Shown: positions 15,939 to 24,363, counted from the stretch's first letter. The stretch is 38,904 nucleotides of DNA from Spirochaetales bacterium (GCA_016930675.1 JAFGGG010000021.1:1-38904); one strand, 5' to 3'. Numbers and translations are program-made. The notes: generated by a model from the letters alone, not told the origin.

Positions 15939-16883
15939 TTACAAACCCGGTATATCTTTTCCCAGTACCATGGCCAGTAACGCCATTCTCACGTACATGC
16001 CGTTATGCGCCTGTCTGAAATAAGCGGCACGGGGAAGCTCGTCCACATGAGTATCTATTTCATCTACCCGCGGAAGCGGATGCAGAATCAACACATCTTT
16101 GTTTTGCTGCAAGACCAGCTCTTTTTTTAGCACAAAGCTTCCCTTCAGAAGTTCGTACTGTTTTTGGTCGGGAAACCGCTCCTTTTGAATACGGGTCATA
16201 TATAATACGTCCGCTTGCAACGCCTGTTCCAAACTCTCTACCTCAGTAATACATACGCCCTTGCTTTTTAAATCGTTGGTAATAGCAGAGGGCATGTAAA
16301 GATCCTTTGGTGCACAAAACACGAATTCCGGCTGAAACGGCAGCAGAGCATAGCACAGGGAATGCACGGTACGTCCATATTTAAGATCTCCTACAAGGGC
16401 AATTTTAAGTGATTCCAGTTTGCCCAGCTCCTTGCTAATTGTATAAAGGTCCAGTAAGGCCTGAGTCGGATGCTGTCCATGGCCATCCCCTGCATTTATA
16501 AGCGGAATGGCTATCTGCCCCGCAACGGTTTCCGCCAGGCCCATAGCGGACTGGCGCAGGACGATACAATCTGCGTATCCGGCTACCACCTTCACCATGT
16601 CACTTAAGCTTTCACCTTTTAGAATCGAGGAGCTTCCGGCGTCAGCTACACTTATGGTTTTAGCTCCCAGCCGTTCTGCCGCAGCCTCAAAAGAGAGTCT
16701 TGTTCTGGTGGAAGGTTCTAGGAAAAGAAAAGCGATTAAGGTGTCGGTTAACATCGGGCAGACACCCTTCTCGGTTACCAGCTTTTCCATGCAGGACGCG
16801 GCCTTAAGAATAGCAAGCAACTCTTGTTTGTTCAGGTTTTTAGTGGAAAGAATATCTTTGTTTATTAAAACCGGAGAATGCAT
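15939..16883 (-). CDS. pyrB: Aspartate carbamoyltransferase catalytic subunit
   Basis: Joins carbamoyl phosphate and aspartate to carbamoyl aspartate, the first committed step of pyrimidine synthesis. 314 residues, as usual. The carbamoyl-phosphate loop FLEPSTRTRLSFEAAAERLG, DGHGQHPTQALLDLYT and LHPLPRVDEI identify it; the aspartate-type 240s region and HPLPR order fit PyrB over ornithine carbamoyltransferase. A GTG at 16886 directly before the ATG is an equal start candidate. It lies ten bases behind the unknown gene 16896-17405. No regulatory pyrI is adjacent, and I see no PyrR attenuator upstream. Confidence 0.95.
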   Translation of the reverse strand: MHSPVLINKDILSTKNLNKQELLAILKAASCMEKLVTEKGVCPMLTDTLIAFLFLEPSTRTRLSFEAAAERLGAKTISVADAGSSSILKGESLSDMVKVVAGYADCIVLRQSAMGLAETVAGQIAIPLINAGDGHGQHPTQALLDLYTISKELGKLESLKIALVGDLKYGRTVHSLCYALLPFQPEFVFCAPKDLYMPSAITNDLKSKGVCITEVESLEQALQADVLYMTRIQKERFPDQKQYELLKGSFVLKKELVLQQNKDVLILHPLPRVDEIDTHVDELPRAAYFRQAHNGMYVRMALLAMVLGKDIPGL

Positions 16884-16895
16884 CACGGTCGCTTT

Positions 16896-17405
16896 CTATT
16901 CCGTTACCAAATAGTGGCCCATCTCTTTTAATTCAGGGATCCTTTCGTAAACTGCTCTTTGTCCTTTGTGCATCTTTTTATCAAGATCCACTGTCTTAAG
17001 ATAGAGTTCATTCACCATATCCGAGAATATCTTTAAATTTACGGGAAAATTATTGATAGCCATTTGAGTAAGCACCTTGCTCGTATTCGCTCCCTCAGGA
17101 CCCTTGCTGAAAACAGTATCCCCTCCGCTTGCAAGTAAGATACTTAAGTTAGGAAGAACCTCTTTGCGGGCATGAAAAATAAAGGTGGCAGCCGCGATAA
17201 TCCTATCGTAGAGTTCATCAAACTGATAGCCTTGTACTTTGAAATAATCCGCCTTTTCGGAAAGACTGTCTAAGAGATCCCAGGTGTTTTGAGATATTTT
17301 CATTGTCAATAGCGCTTTTCTGATATATCTATTATAAATATTATTGTTATAGTGTTCCTTCATCTTATCTATTATCTTGAATATATCTGGTTCTTTCACA
17401 AGCAT
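16896..17405 (-). CDS. Unknown all-helical protein upstream of pyrB
   Basis: 169 residues, not recognised. It is predicted largely helical and charged, with no signal peptide, membrane segment or cysteine. The strong GGAGGAAG (17411-17418 on the minus strand) before the ATG and the ten-base gap to pyrB argue for a real gene and co-transcription. The segment LASGGDTVFSKGPEGANTSK looks like a loop in an otherwise helical fold. A link to pyrimidine synthesis rests only on position. Confidence 0.65.
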   Translation of the reverse strand: MLVKEPDIFKIIDKMKEHYNNNIYNRYIRKALLTMKISQNTWDLLDSLSEKADYFKVQGYQFDELYDRIIAAATFIFHARKEVLPNLSILLASGGDTVFSKGPEGANTSKVLTQMAINNFPVNLKIFSDMVNELYLKTVDLDKKMHKGQRAVYERIPELKEMGHYLVTE

Positions 17406-17527
17406 GTAACTTCCTCCGCTTAGAGATTGGCCTTAGATAAAGCGTAATATAAACATCATTCCCCAGTCAAGCTACAATTTTCATTTTGTACATTTCTTTC
17501 ACTATTCAGACAATCTCCTTAAACCTT

Positions 17528-18466
17528 TTAATTATTATAGGCAGATCCCTGATACAAGTTCCGCTTCAGCATTTCACTTTTAAGTAAAGCATAAAACTGT
17601 TGTTTGACCATGAAATTTTTAGGAGCCGCTAATCTTGATGACGGTGTATCACAGGTCAATCGCATGATTACGGTAGAAGGAGGAAGAAGTCCGAGGGCCT
17701 TGATTACGTATTCCAAATGTCTTTCGGAGCCGGGAACCGTGATCTCGCCGCATAGATATTGATTAAACAGCATCGAATTATAGGGAATGTGCAGATTATG
17801 AATCTTTATTCCTGCTGGTTTCAGTGAAGCAACCAGTTTGATGGTCTCGGTGATCTCTGTTTCTGTTTCACCCGGTAGACCGAAGATAAGATGTACGGCG
17901 ATCTTGAGATCATAATGCCTAAGCAGTTTGTAAGCAGTAAGAAAATCCTCTACCGTATGACCTCGGTTTATCCTGTTTAACGTGGAATTATGAGCGGATT
18001 GAAGCCCCAGTTCCACCCACACATCGCGCTTCTGATTTTTATATGAGGCAAGCAGGGCTGCAATGTCTGCATCAACACAATCGGGTCTGGTGGATACAAT
18101 CAACTCCTTAAATGCTGCTAAACTTAATCCGTAATCATAGATGGATCTAAGCTTACGGGCTGGAGCAAATGTGTTCGAAAAAGCCTGGAAATATAAGATA
18201 AAACCCTGCGCCTGATAGCGCTGCCTGAGGAAGGAAAGCGCGCCTGTTATCTGATCATAAAGAGCTGTCTTATCGCCCACATACGGTGCACGCGAACCGC
18301 ATTCATCACAGTACGTACAACCAGGTGCATCTCGATCAGGACCGCGATTGGGACAGGAAAAACCGGCATCAACCGCTACACGGTACACAGTGCACCCGTA
18401 CTTTTTTTTCAGGTAATTGCTGTAAATATAAAACGGCCAATCATCACTCGTCTGTTTATCATTCAT
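17528..18466 (-). CDS. YhcC-type radical SAM protein (TIGR01212 family)
   Basis: 312 residues. The iron-sulfur cluster cysteines lie in an extended motif: CPNRGPDRDAPGCTYCDECG, with the first cysteine separated from a CxxC. This is the arrangement of E. coli YhcC-like proteins. Other family marks are LGLQSAHNSTLNRINRGH, VHLIFGLPGE and the LKPAGIKIHNLHIPYN segment. It is a radical S-adenosylmethionine enzyme of unresolved substrate. The frame opens at a TTG at 18475, but the ATG at 18466 gives the natural MNDKQ start. It is divergent from the binding lipoprotein; only 67 bases separate the starts. Confidence 0.88.
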   Translation of the reverse strand: MNDKQTSDDWPFYIYSNYLKKKYGCTVYRVAVDAGFSCPNRGPDRDAPGCTYCDECGSRAPYVGDKTALYDQITGALSFLRQRYQAQGFILYFQAFSNTFAPARKLRSIYDYGLSLAAFKELIVSTRPDCVDADIAALLASYKNQKRDVWVELGLQSAHNSTLNRINRGHTVEDFLTAYKLLRHYDLKIAVHLIFGLPGETETEITETIKLVASLKPAGIKIHNLHIPYNSMLFNQYLCGEITVPGSERHLEYVIKALGLLPPSTVIMRLTCDTPSSRLAAPKNFMVKQQFYALLKSEMLKRNLYQGSAYNN

Positions 18467-18495
18467 ACTCAACAATCAAATATATAAAGCTTAAC

Positions 18496-18524
18496 TTGAC
18501 AATCATGTATTTAACGCATAATCT
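18496..18524 (+). promoter_or_regulatory. Likely promoter of the binding lipoprotein gene
   Basis: TTGACA at 18496-18501 is followed by CATAAT at 18517-18522 (15 bases) or TAATCT at 18519-18524 (17 bases). Either puts transcription start within a few bases of the ATG at 18534. No ribosome binding site lies in between, so the mRNA may be leaderless or nearly so. Confidence 0.45.
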
Positions 18525-18533
18525 TAATCTCTT

Positions 18534-19766
18534 ATGAAAGTCATACCCGCCATTATAATACTACTCATAGCTTTATGTATATACGGATGCGGTATTTTGG
18601 GCTTCAATAACCCGACAATACACTTTTGGACTGATAAGGAAGAACTCCTTCCCTATATTGAGGAATTCAATAAACAACATTCGAATTATAAAATCGAAGC
18701 CAGTTTTTTAGATCCGCTTACCGATGAATTTGAAACTCTGGCCAACAAGCCCGACCTCATCCTCTGTTCACTGCCTGAAATCCTGATACATCATAATAAT
18801 TTTGACTCCTTGGACGGCGTCCTCTCTGATGCAGGGATTACGAATAATGATGTATATCAAAACCTTCTTAAACCGGGAGTATATAACGGCAAGCAGGTTT
18901 TTCTTCCCTTCTCATTTGATATCCCTGTTATCGTATTCACCAGGTATGATAAAGATGAGTTCCCTGAGTTCAGTTTGAGTTTAAACGATTTAAAAACACA
19001 AAGCGATAAATTCACTCAATTTCAAGGAAAACGTCTTAAAGCTTTGGGGTTTTCTCCCCTATGGAACCAGGAGTTCTTATTTTATACGGCTGTTTTGTAT
19101 GGTGCGGACTTTAGGGTTACCGCGGATAATATCCTCATTTGGGATGAAACAGCATTGAACTCCGGGCTTGAATACCTCCGCGCCTGGATCAATAATTCCA
19201 TGGGTGGATTTTTGGTTGAGCGTGAGTTCTCTAAAAAATATGTATACGAACCGCTGTACAAGTTAGTGCAAGATAATAAATTCGGTTATTACAGGATAGG
19301 TTATTTTTTTTCTACAATAAGTGAATATTATGCGATCCCGTACGAAAAAAGGAAAAATCTGGAATTCAGATGGCTTCAGCTTGATAATAAAATTCCGGCC
19401 AGCGAAAATATTTTAGTCTTTGCCATCCCGTCAGGAGCTAAAAACCCTGACGGCGCGCGTATGTTTTTAAAGTGGATCTTTAAACCGGAAACACAAAAGC
19501 ATCAGATTACAATGAACACCTTATATAATAACGTCTGTTTTGGGATTGCTAACGGTTTCTCAATTTTAAAGGATCTTAACCGTCATTATTTTCCCGATTA
19601 TTATCCCTTTCTCGTGGGTTTTATACCGTTTGAGGACTCTCTTGTATTTCCCAATCAACTGCCAGTGGGCTGGGAAAAGCTGAAAAACGAAATTATCATG
19701 AGCTGGTTTTGGGAAGAAATCGCACGAAGCGGTGAAATATCTTCACTAAAAGAGAAATTTAAATAA
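18534..19766 (+). CDS. ABC transporter extracellular solute-binding lipoprotein
   Basis: 410 residues. An N-terminal signal with a lipobox-like IYGC (cysteine 19) implies a lipoprotein. The start of the mature part, IHFWTDKEELLPYIEEFNKQHSNYKIEASF, is typical of family 1 (sugar-type) binding proteins. Later AIPSGAKNPDGARMFLKWIFKPETQ is the usual C-lobe segment before the hinge. It most likely captures a sugar or oligosaccharide outside the inner membrane, but the ligand is not readable. No permease gene follows; the next gene is a UgpC/MsmX-type ATPase 130 bases on, with its own promoter. Confidence 0.82.
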   Translation: MKVIPAIIILLIALCIYGCGILGFNNPTIHFWTDKEELLPYIEEFNKQHSNYKIEASFLDPLTDEFETLANKPDLILCSLPEILIHHNNFDSLDGVLSDAGITNNDVYQNLLKPGVYNGKQVFLPFSFDIPVIVFTRYDKDEFPEFSLSLNDLKTQSDKFTQFQGKRLKALGFSPLWNQEFLFYTAVLYGADFRVTADNILIWDETALNSGLEYLRAWINNSMGGFLVEREFSKKYVYEPLYKLVQDNKFGYYRIGYFFSTISEYYAIPYEKRKNLEFRWLQLDNKIPASENILVFAIPSGAKNPDGARMFLKWIFKPETQKHQITMNTLYNNVCFGIANGFSILKDLNRHYFPDYYPFLVGFIPFEDSLVFPNQLPVGWEKLKNEIIMSWFWEEIARSGEISSLKEKFK

Positions 19767-19825
19767 TTTTTACCATTATTAAGCTTAATTTATTAAAGAA
19801 ATACATAAAATGAGATTTCTTGTAA

Positions 19826-19855
19826 TTGACAAACTTCAACTGTTTAATATATTAT
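19826..19855 (+). promoter_or_regulatory. Likely promoter of the ABC ATPase gene
   Basis: TTGACA at 19826-19831 and TATTAT at 19850-19855, 18 bases apart. Transcription would start near 19862, 35 bases before the ATG at 19897. A separate promoter here means the ATPase need not depend on the binding-protein gene. Confidence 0.55.
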
Positions 19856-19896
19856 ACAATCTGATAGTATAGAAAACAACTATATTGGAGGAAGTG

Positions 19897-20991
19897 ATGG
19901 CAACTGTTGAGTTAAAGAATATGAGCAAGGTTTTTGAAGGTGGTGTCAAGGCTGTAGATAATTCCACTCTAACCATAAACGATAAAGAGTTTGTTGTCTT
20001 GGTAGGACCTTCAGGATGCGGGAAAACAACAACACTGCGCATGGTAGCAGGTCTCGAAGATATCACATCGGGAGAGCTGTATATCGACGGCAATAAAATG
20101 AATGATGTACCACCCAAAGATAGAGATATTGCGATGGTGTTCCAGAACTACGCACTCTATCCTCACATGACGGTGTATGAAAACATGTCTTTTGGTTTAA
20201 AAATCCGCAAATATCCCAAAGAGGAGATTCAAACCAGAGTACATGAAGCCGCACAAATCCTTAATATTGAGGAATTACTAAACCGTAAGCCCAGGGCGCT
20301 TTCAGGTGGTCAAAGACAGCGTGTAGCTGTAGGCCGGGCAATCGTACGAAAACCCAAGGTATTTTTATTTGATGAGCCGCTTTCGAATCTCGATGCAAAG
20401 CTCCGCGTACAGATGAGGGCTGAAATCTCATCACTCCATACCCGGTTGCAGGCAACAATGCTGTATGTTACTCATGATCAGGTTGAAGCTATGACCATGG
20501 GTGACAGGATCGTTGTACTCCGTGATGGTGTTACCCAACAGATCGGTACACCGCTTGAACTGTATAATAATCCTAAAAACAGATTCGTAGCAGGTTTTAT
20601 CGGCTCACCACCTATGAATATTATGACAGCTGAAGTAAAAGAAAAAGGCAATAAGATAATAACCGACGAAGGCGACTTTCAAATAGGTTTTACCGGCCAC
20701 TCAGCGGATCTCCTGCGTCCATATATCGGTAAAAACGTGCTTTTCGGGATTCGTCCTGAGGATTTGGTATACACGGTATCTCCTGAAAAACAAAATAATA
20801 TCTCTACAACCATTGAGGTTGTAGAGCCACTAGGCTCGGAAATACACCTCTATGTGAGTACAAAAACCCACCAGCTTATCGTACGTGTTCCTCCACGGTG
20901 GGATTTTACAGTCGGAAATCAAGCCAATTTTACTCCGGATTGCAATAAGGTAAAATTCTTTGATGAAGACACCGAAGACGCGATAAAATAG
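19897..20991 (+). CDS. ugpC: Carbohydrate ABC transporter ATPase, UgpC/MsmX type
   Basis: 364 residues. Cytoplasmic ATPase that drives sugar-type ABC importers. Walker A GPSGCGKTTT, Q-loop VFQNYALYPHMTV, signature LSGGQRQR, Walker B VFLFDEP, D-loop SNLDAKLR and the VTHD switch histidine are all intact. A C-terminal TOBE region with GIRPED completes the family length. The ATG at 19897 is preceded by GGAGGAAG; the frame's upstream TTG at 19885 lies before that site and is not used. Like MsmX it may serve several importers whose permeases are elsewhere. A terminator follows at 21021. Confidence 0.92.
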   Translation: MATVELKNMSKVFEGGVKAVDNSTLTINDKEFVVLVGPSGCGKTTTLRMVAGLEDITSGELYIDGNKMNDVPPKDRDIAMVFQNYALYPHMTVYENMSFGLKIRKYPKEEIQTRVHEAAQILNIEELLNRKPRALSGGQRQRVAVGRAIVRKPKVFLFDEPLSNLDAKLRVQMRAEISSLHTRLQATMLYVTHDQVEAMTMGDRIVVLRDGVTQQIGTPLELYNNPKNRFVAGFIGSPPMNIMTAEVKEKGNKIITDEGDFQIGFTGHSADLLRPYIGKNVLFGIRPEDLVYTVSPEKQNNISTTIEVVEPLGSEIHLYVSTKTHQLIVRVPPRWDFTVGNQANFTPDCNKVKFFDEDTEDAIK

Positions 20992-21020
20992 TATTCTATA
21001 TTATCTTTGCTATATAATAA

Positions 21021-21056
21021 AAAAGGCTGTCCTTTAAGGGGACAGCCTTTTTTTTA
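21021..21056 (+). terminator. Intrinsic terminator after the ABC ATPase
   Basis: AAAAGGCTGTCC (21021-21032) pairs perfectly with GGACAGCCTTTT (21039-21050) across a six-base loop and is followed by a T-run. It ends the ATPase transcript. The A-run on the left arm lets it also work for the convergent FecR gene. Confidence 0.93.
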
Positions 21057-21081
21057 TAAGCTGTGCTCTGTGCAAAATAAA

Positions 21082-22173
21082 TTAAAATGACGAATCAATC
21101 ATATCCACCGGGAAGTGGCCATCATTCCTCTTGGCAAACAGCTTAAACAGGTATTTTAGTTTGGCGATCATGGCAATGATATCTTTCTTTTTAGCACCGA
21201 ACTCTTCAAAAAACTGTCCGGCCGTCAATCCCGGTTTTATCTCGCCTCTTCCGTGCCCTTGCTTGTAATAGTGCTCAAGCTCCATCAACCTGAAAAAAGC
21301 TCTCTCAAAGCGAAAGAGATTTCGTTTTAATCTGAACAGCAGGCCGATGACCTGTTTCTTTTCTCTCATAATCTCTATCTTCGAACCGATCTTTCCTTGT
21401 TTATCTTCCTGAATCCATTTATCGAATATTTCTTTCTTCTGCAGCAGTTCCGTATATGTGTCCACGATATTTTGATATGATTCAAGAAAGATTTTGGCGA
21501 AAAATCTGGTAGCACGTAAGGCATTGGCCTTAAACACTTCCAATCTTTGTTTCTTCCAGCGCTTCTTGTATTCTTCCAGTTCGTTTACATTCACATTCGC
21601 GGTTTTGAAACTTTCATCGGGTATTTTTTCCACAACCTGACCCGGTTCCGAGTAGAGCACCTTGCCGTCCTCATCGGTACAGCTCACCTTTCCTTCTTCA
21701 CACGTAACAAGCAGATCTTCGTTTGGAGTGGTATCTACCTTAAATTTCGTACCGCGAACTCCCATGACCGTTGTTCTGGTCCTCGCCTGGACCTCGGCAT
21801 TACTGGCAAGTGTATCAACCTTTACGGCTAAAGATCCGGTAACTATTTCCAAAGAAGTAACGTCCTTCCCGCTTTTCAGTTTACTTAACTCGATATAAAA
21901 TGAGGAATCGTTGGAAACCGTTACCGAAACTTCCTGTCCCTGCGGTGTTCGTAAAAGCAGTTCGGCCCGCCCATTCGATCCGGTTTGAATAAAATCATAA
22001 TTCCCAACCTCAAAACCGATATAAAGACTGGAAGCATCATATTCTTTCCCATTCCTTGTTACAGTTACATTTCCGTCTAAAAAAACAATCTCACCATCGG
22101 CAGCCGCCTGGATAACGGAAATGCCAAAGAAAATTAAAACCATACATATCTTTGCAAAGAGTCTGTTATGCAT
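21082..22173 (-). CDS. FecR-domain secreted protein
   Basis: 363 residues. A signal peptide (MHNRLFAKICMVLIFFGISVIQAAA) with an AAA-like cleavage site is followed by a FecR-type beta-domain at about residues 28-190. Visible marks are GNVTVTRNGKEY, GNYDFIQTGSNGRAEL, VMGVRGTKFKV and CEEGKVSC. The C-terminal 170 residues are helical and very basic, with repeated K/R/F patterns. FecR domains occur in iron-signalling anti-sigma proteins, but spirochaetes have many stand-alone secreted ones of unknown role; no sigma factor is nearby. GGAGG lies well placed before the ATG. Possible envelope role is inference. Confidence 0.82.
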   Translation of the reverse strand: MHNRLFAKICMVLIFFGISVIQAAADGEIVFLDGNVTVTRNGKEYDASSLYIGFEVGNYDFIQTGSNGRAELLLRTPQGQEVSVTVSNDSSFYIELSKLKSGKDVTSLEIVTGSLAVKVDTLASNAEVQARTRTTVMGVRGTKFKVDTTPNEDLLVTCEEGKVSCTDEDGKVLYSEPGQVVEKIPDESFKTANVNVNELEEYKKRWKKQRLEVFKANALRATRFFAKIFLESYQNIVDTYTELLQKKEIFDKWIQEDKQGKIGSKIEIMREKKQVIGLLFRLKRNLFRFERAFFRLMELEHYYKQGHGRGEIKPGLTAGQFFEEFGAKKKDIIAMIAKLKYLFKLFAKRNDGHFPVDMIDSSF

Positions 22174-22199
22174 TATAAAGCCTCCACATATTATTCGAA

Positions 22200-23273
22200 T
22201 TATCTTATTTTCTTTACATTAGTAAATATAGCACACAATTCAGTTATTTTTCCAGGTAATTTACCAAAAACATTGCGCCAGATCCCGGTACTCTCCATGC
22301 ACATATACAACGGAATCTTACCAATTCCTGAGATCCACTCCTTCATTAACATATAGACACGTTCTCTCACAGGCTTTAAATAGCGGTATTTACCGTCCCG
22401 GCAGGGAACAAACTCATCATACAGATAATCCCTTTCCTGCATCTGTTCACGCAGGAATTTCGTATAACGCATGGTACCCAGACTAATCCAGGCAATTTTT
22501 CGCGAATCAAAAGCTGCAAGTCTCAGCACTGTCTCTCTGTATACACTCTCCCAGTTTTTAATGAGAATAATAGGATCGAAATGAAAGGAAACCAGATATC
22601 CCGCTCGAACGGCTTTACCGGCGGCCGCCAACCGCTCTGCAAGCGAACTTGCCCGTTTTTCCTCAGAAGCGATAATAATATCAGGATTTAAAGAAAATCC
22701 GATTACCGCGTTTCCTTTGGGCTCAAGCTCCAACAGATGGTCGACAAAGTGAGTTTTTGTCTTAAGCTCAAAAAAAAGATCTTTATATTCGGCCAGTTTT
22801 TTTATAAAATCCTGCGAGAGGTGGAAAAGGGAATCTAAGGCTAACGAGTCCCCTACCTCGCCGGTTCCTATTCTGATCGGCACCCCGGGATTTCTCCTCC
22901 GTATGTTGATTATTTTCTTTATGGCGACCTCATTGTTAACATAAACAGTAATCGGAGCAAAATTAAGATACCCCTGCATAATGCAGTACGAACAATCAAG
23001 CATACACCCAAGGTAAAGATCCACGGTAAGGTAATTACAACACACATGCCCTTTTGAACCCGGACATCTTGCTACAGTCTCACCTTTGGCTGTGGTAATC
23101 AATAAAGTATGCCTGTTCAAATCCTTTTCAGGGATTTCATCTTTTGCAGAAATTTCCTTTACAGGCAGTGCGCGCAGTGCTTTTAAAGCTTTAGCGGAAG
23201 CTTCATAAGGCAGGGCATCTTTGGTTATATAAACAACATTAAAAAAATTAATGTAATAATCTGCAGATTTCAT
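22200..23273 (-). CDS. Spore photoproduct lyase-like radical SAM protein
   Basis: 357 residues. The cluster cysteines are in GCMLDCSYCIMQGYLN (about residues 89-104, CxxxCxxC), the layout of spore photoproduct lyase. A CPGSKGHVCCNY segment precedes it and FVPCRDGKYRYLKPVRERVY follows near the C-terminus. Bacillus SplB uses a cysteine in EASCTSD as hydrogen donor; the corresponding stretch here reads IRIGTGEVGDSL without cysteine. The enzyme may therefore do different chemistry on DNA or another substrate. Its start overlaps the end of the ParB-like gene by 26 bases and it lacks a ribosome site, so translation is probably coupled. Confidence 0.83.
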   Translation of the reverse strand: MKSADYYINFFNVVYITKDALPYEASAKALKALRALPVKEISAKDEIPEKDLNRHTLLITTAKGETVARCPGSKGHVCCNYLTVDLYLGCMLDCSYCIMQGYLNFAPITVYVNNEVAIKKIINIRRRNPGVPIRIGTGEVGDSLALDSLFHLSQDFIKKLAEYKDLFFELKTKTHFVDHLLELEPKGNAVIGFSLNPDIIIASEEKRASSLAERLAAAGKAVRAGYLVSFHFDPIILIKNWESVYRETVLRLAAFDSRKIAWISLGTMRYTKFLREQMQERDYLYDEFVPCRDGKYRYLKPVRERVYMLMKEWISGIGKIPLYMCMESTGIWRNVFGKLPGKITELCAIFTNVKKIR

Positions 23274-24129
23274 GAATATTTTCTTTTAACCTTGCAAGTT
23301 TAGTTATTTTCTTTTCATATTGCTGTTTATTCTCGAAAGAAAACGTAAGAGTAAAAGCATTTCCTTCAAAATAAGGAGGTTCATGCAGTACAATACCGGA
23401 ACCTCTGAAATACTGTTTTTTATAATCAGCCAGGCGCCTTTCCAGATCGGAGAGTTTGGGATATCGTATCTCTCTGATTTTTTGAAGAGGAGTATCAAAC
23501 GAAAAAATCTTCCGTACGAGTTTTTCCGCCTGCTCTGCATTCAATGTATCCCGCCCTACAATCTCAAACACATAACTGCAGAAAATCCTGCGCTCCGCGA
23601 AGGTAAATTTTTTTGCATTGCGCAGAAGCTTCTGAAAAAAAAGACGCGGCAGTACGCTTATCCTCTCCGCAGTTTTCCCGTCTATAAGGTTTTTATTGAG
23701 TAATCCCTTAAGCGCTTCCGGATACGCACTATAACGTTTTACCTTCTGGTAAAAATCCGGATCGCTATGGTTCTCAATTAAAGCAGTAACATCATGGTCT
23801 ATCAAGCTCAGTTTATGTTTTTCGCAAAACAGCACTATATTTTCCTTCTCCTGCCACGAATAGGATCCCTTTCTGTCTTCGCATACTAAAGCCAGTTGTA
23901 AAAGCTCATGCATTTTAAATTCCGAAAAATCCCGGCACAAGACCTGTTCTATTCCCAGGTCTCGCGCCTGTCTGATAAGCGGGAATCCCCATATCAGTTT
24001 GTTTCCCGCAACAGGAAAAGGCATATATAACTGTTTTATAAGTCTTTGATCGCTTATTCCGGCTGGTGAGCTGAATAAATCAAAGTCATTCCGCCGCGAA
24101 AGCAACTCCTTCGGTGTTAAGTATATCAT
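23248..24129 (-). CDS. ParB-like protein upstream of the SPL-like gene
   Basis: 293 residues, not matched to a named family, but its pattern suggests a ParB-type N-terminal domain. ISDQRLIKQL then PVAGNKLIWGFPLIRQARDLGIEQVLCRDF resemble the ParB 'G.RR..AA...G' core. LALVCEDRKGSYSWQEKENIV resembles the ENxQR..L..IE helix. The C-terminal part ends in a segment like a ParB fragment (LERRLADYKKQY...AFTLTFSFENKQQYEKKI). The canonical GERR arginines are absent. The frame opens at TTG 24210, but ATG 24129 avoids a long cysteine-rich, non-homologous tail. It overlaps the SPL-like gene, forming a two-gene unit. Confidence 0.65.
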   Translation of the reverse strand: MIYLTPKELLSRRNDFDLFSSPAGISDQRLIKQLYMPFPVAGNKLIWGFPLIRQARDLGIEQVLCRDFSEFKMHELLQLALVCEDRKGSYSWQEKENIVLFCEKHKLSLIDHDVTALIENHSDPDFYQKVKRYSAYPEALKGLLNKNLIDGKTAERISVLPRLFFQKLLRNAKKFTFAERRIFCSYVFEIVGRDTLNAEQAEKLVRKIFSFDTPLQKIREIRYPKLSDLERRLADYKKQYFRGSGIVLHEPPYFEGNAFTLTFSFENKQQYEKKITKLARLKENIHEICRLLH

Positions 24130-24210
24130 AGCCCTATGGTAACAAAGTTTAAGGCTTTCCGCAATTCTCAATATGGTATTGCGAACTGATTTTATACAGA
24201 ATTTATACAA

Positions 24211-24334
24211 TGGTTCTCACTGAGCATACAAAGGGCACAGAGACAGGTTCCCTTTGTATGCTCCGCTCGCCCCGCCATTAAATCTCACAGATTCAATGGC
24301 TGCAGCGAACTCTGTGTGAGAATATTATTTATAT
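24211..24334. repeat. Palindromic repeat family B, copy 2
   Basis: The ends read GGTTCTCACTGAGC and CTCTGTGTGAGAATATTATTTATAT, similar to copy 1 at 13583-13718. Two strong hairpins lie inside: GAGCATACAAAGGG (24222-24235) with CCCTTTGTATGCTC (24250-24263), a perfect 14-base stem, and GCCATTAAATCTCACAGATTCAATGGC at 24274-24300. It fills most of the 276-base gap between the divergent ParB-like and A2M genes, next to the A2M promoter. Confidence 0.65.
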
Positions 24335-24363
24335 GTGACTTTCTGCATATATTCACGTATAAT
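24335..24363 (+). promoter_or_regulatory. Likely promoter of the A2M gene
   Basis: GTGACT at 24335-24340 and a perfect TATAAT at 24358-24363 are 17 bases apart. Transcription would start near 24370, about 36 bases before the ATG at 24406. The -35 lies at the edge of repeat family B. Confidence 0.55.

Noticed and set aside
15939..16883. PyrR-type attenuator or pyrI upstream of pyrB
   Set aside because: The gene upstream ends only ten bases before pyrB; no leader with anti-terminator and terminator stems is present, and no pyrI follows.
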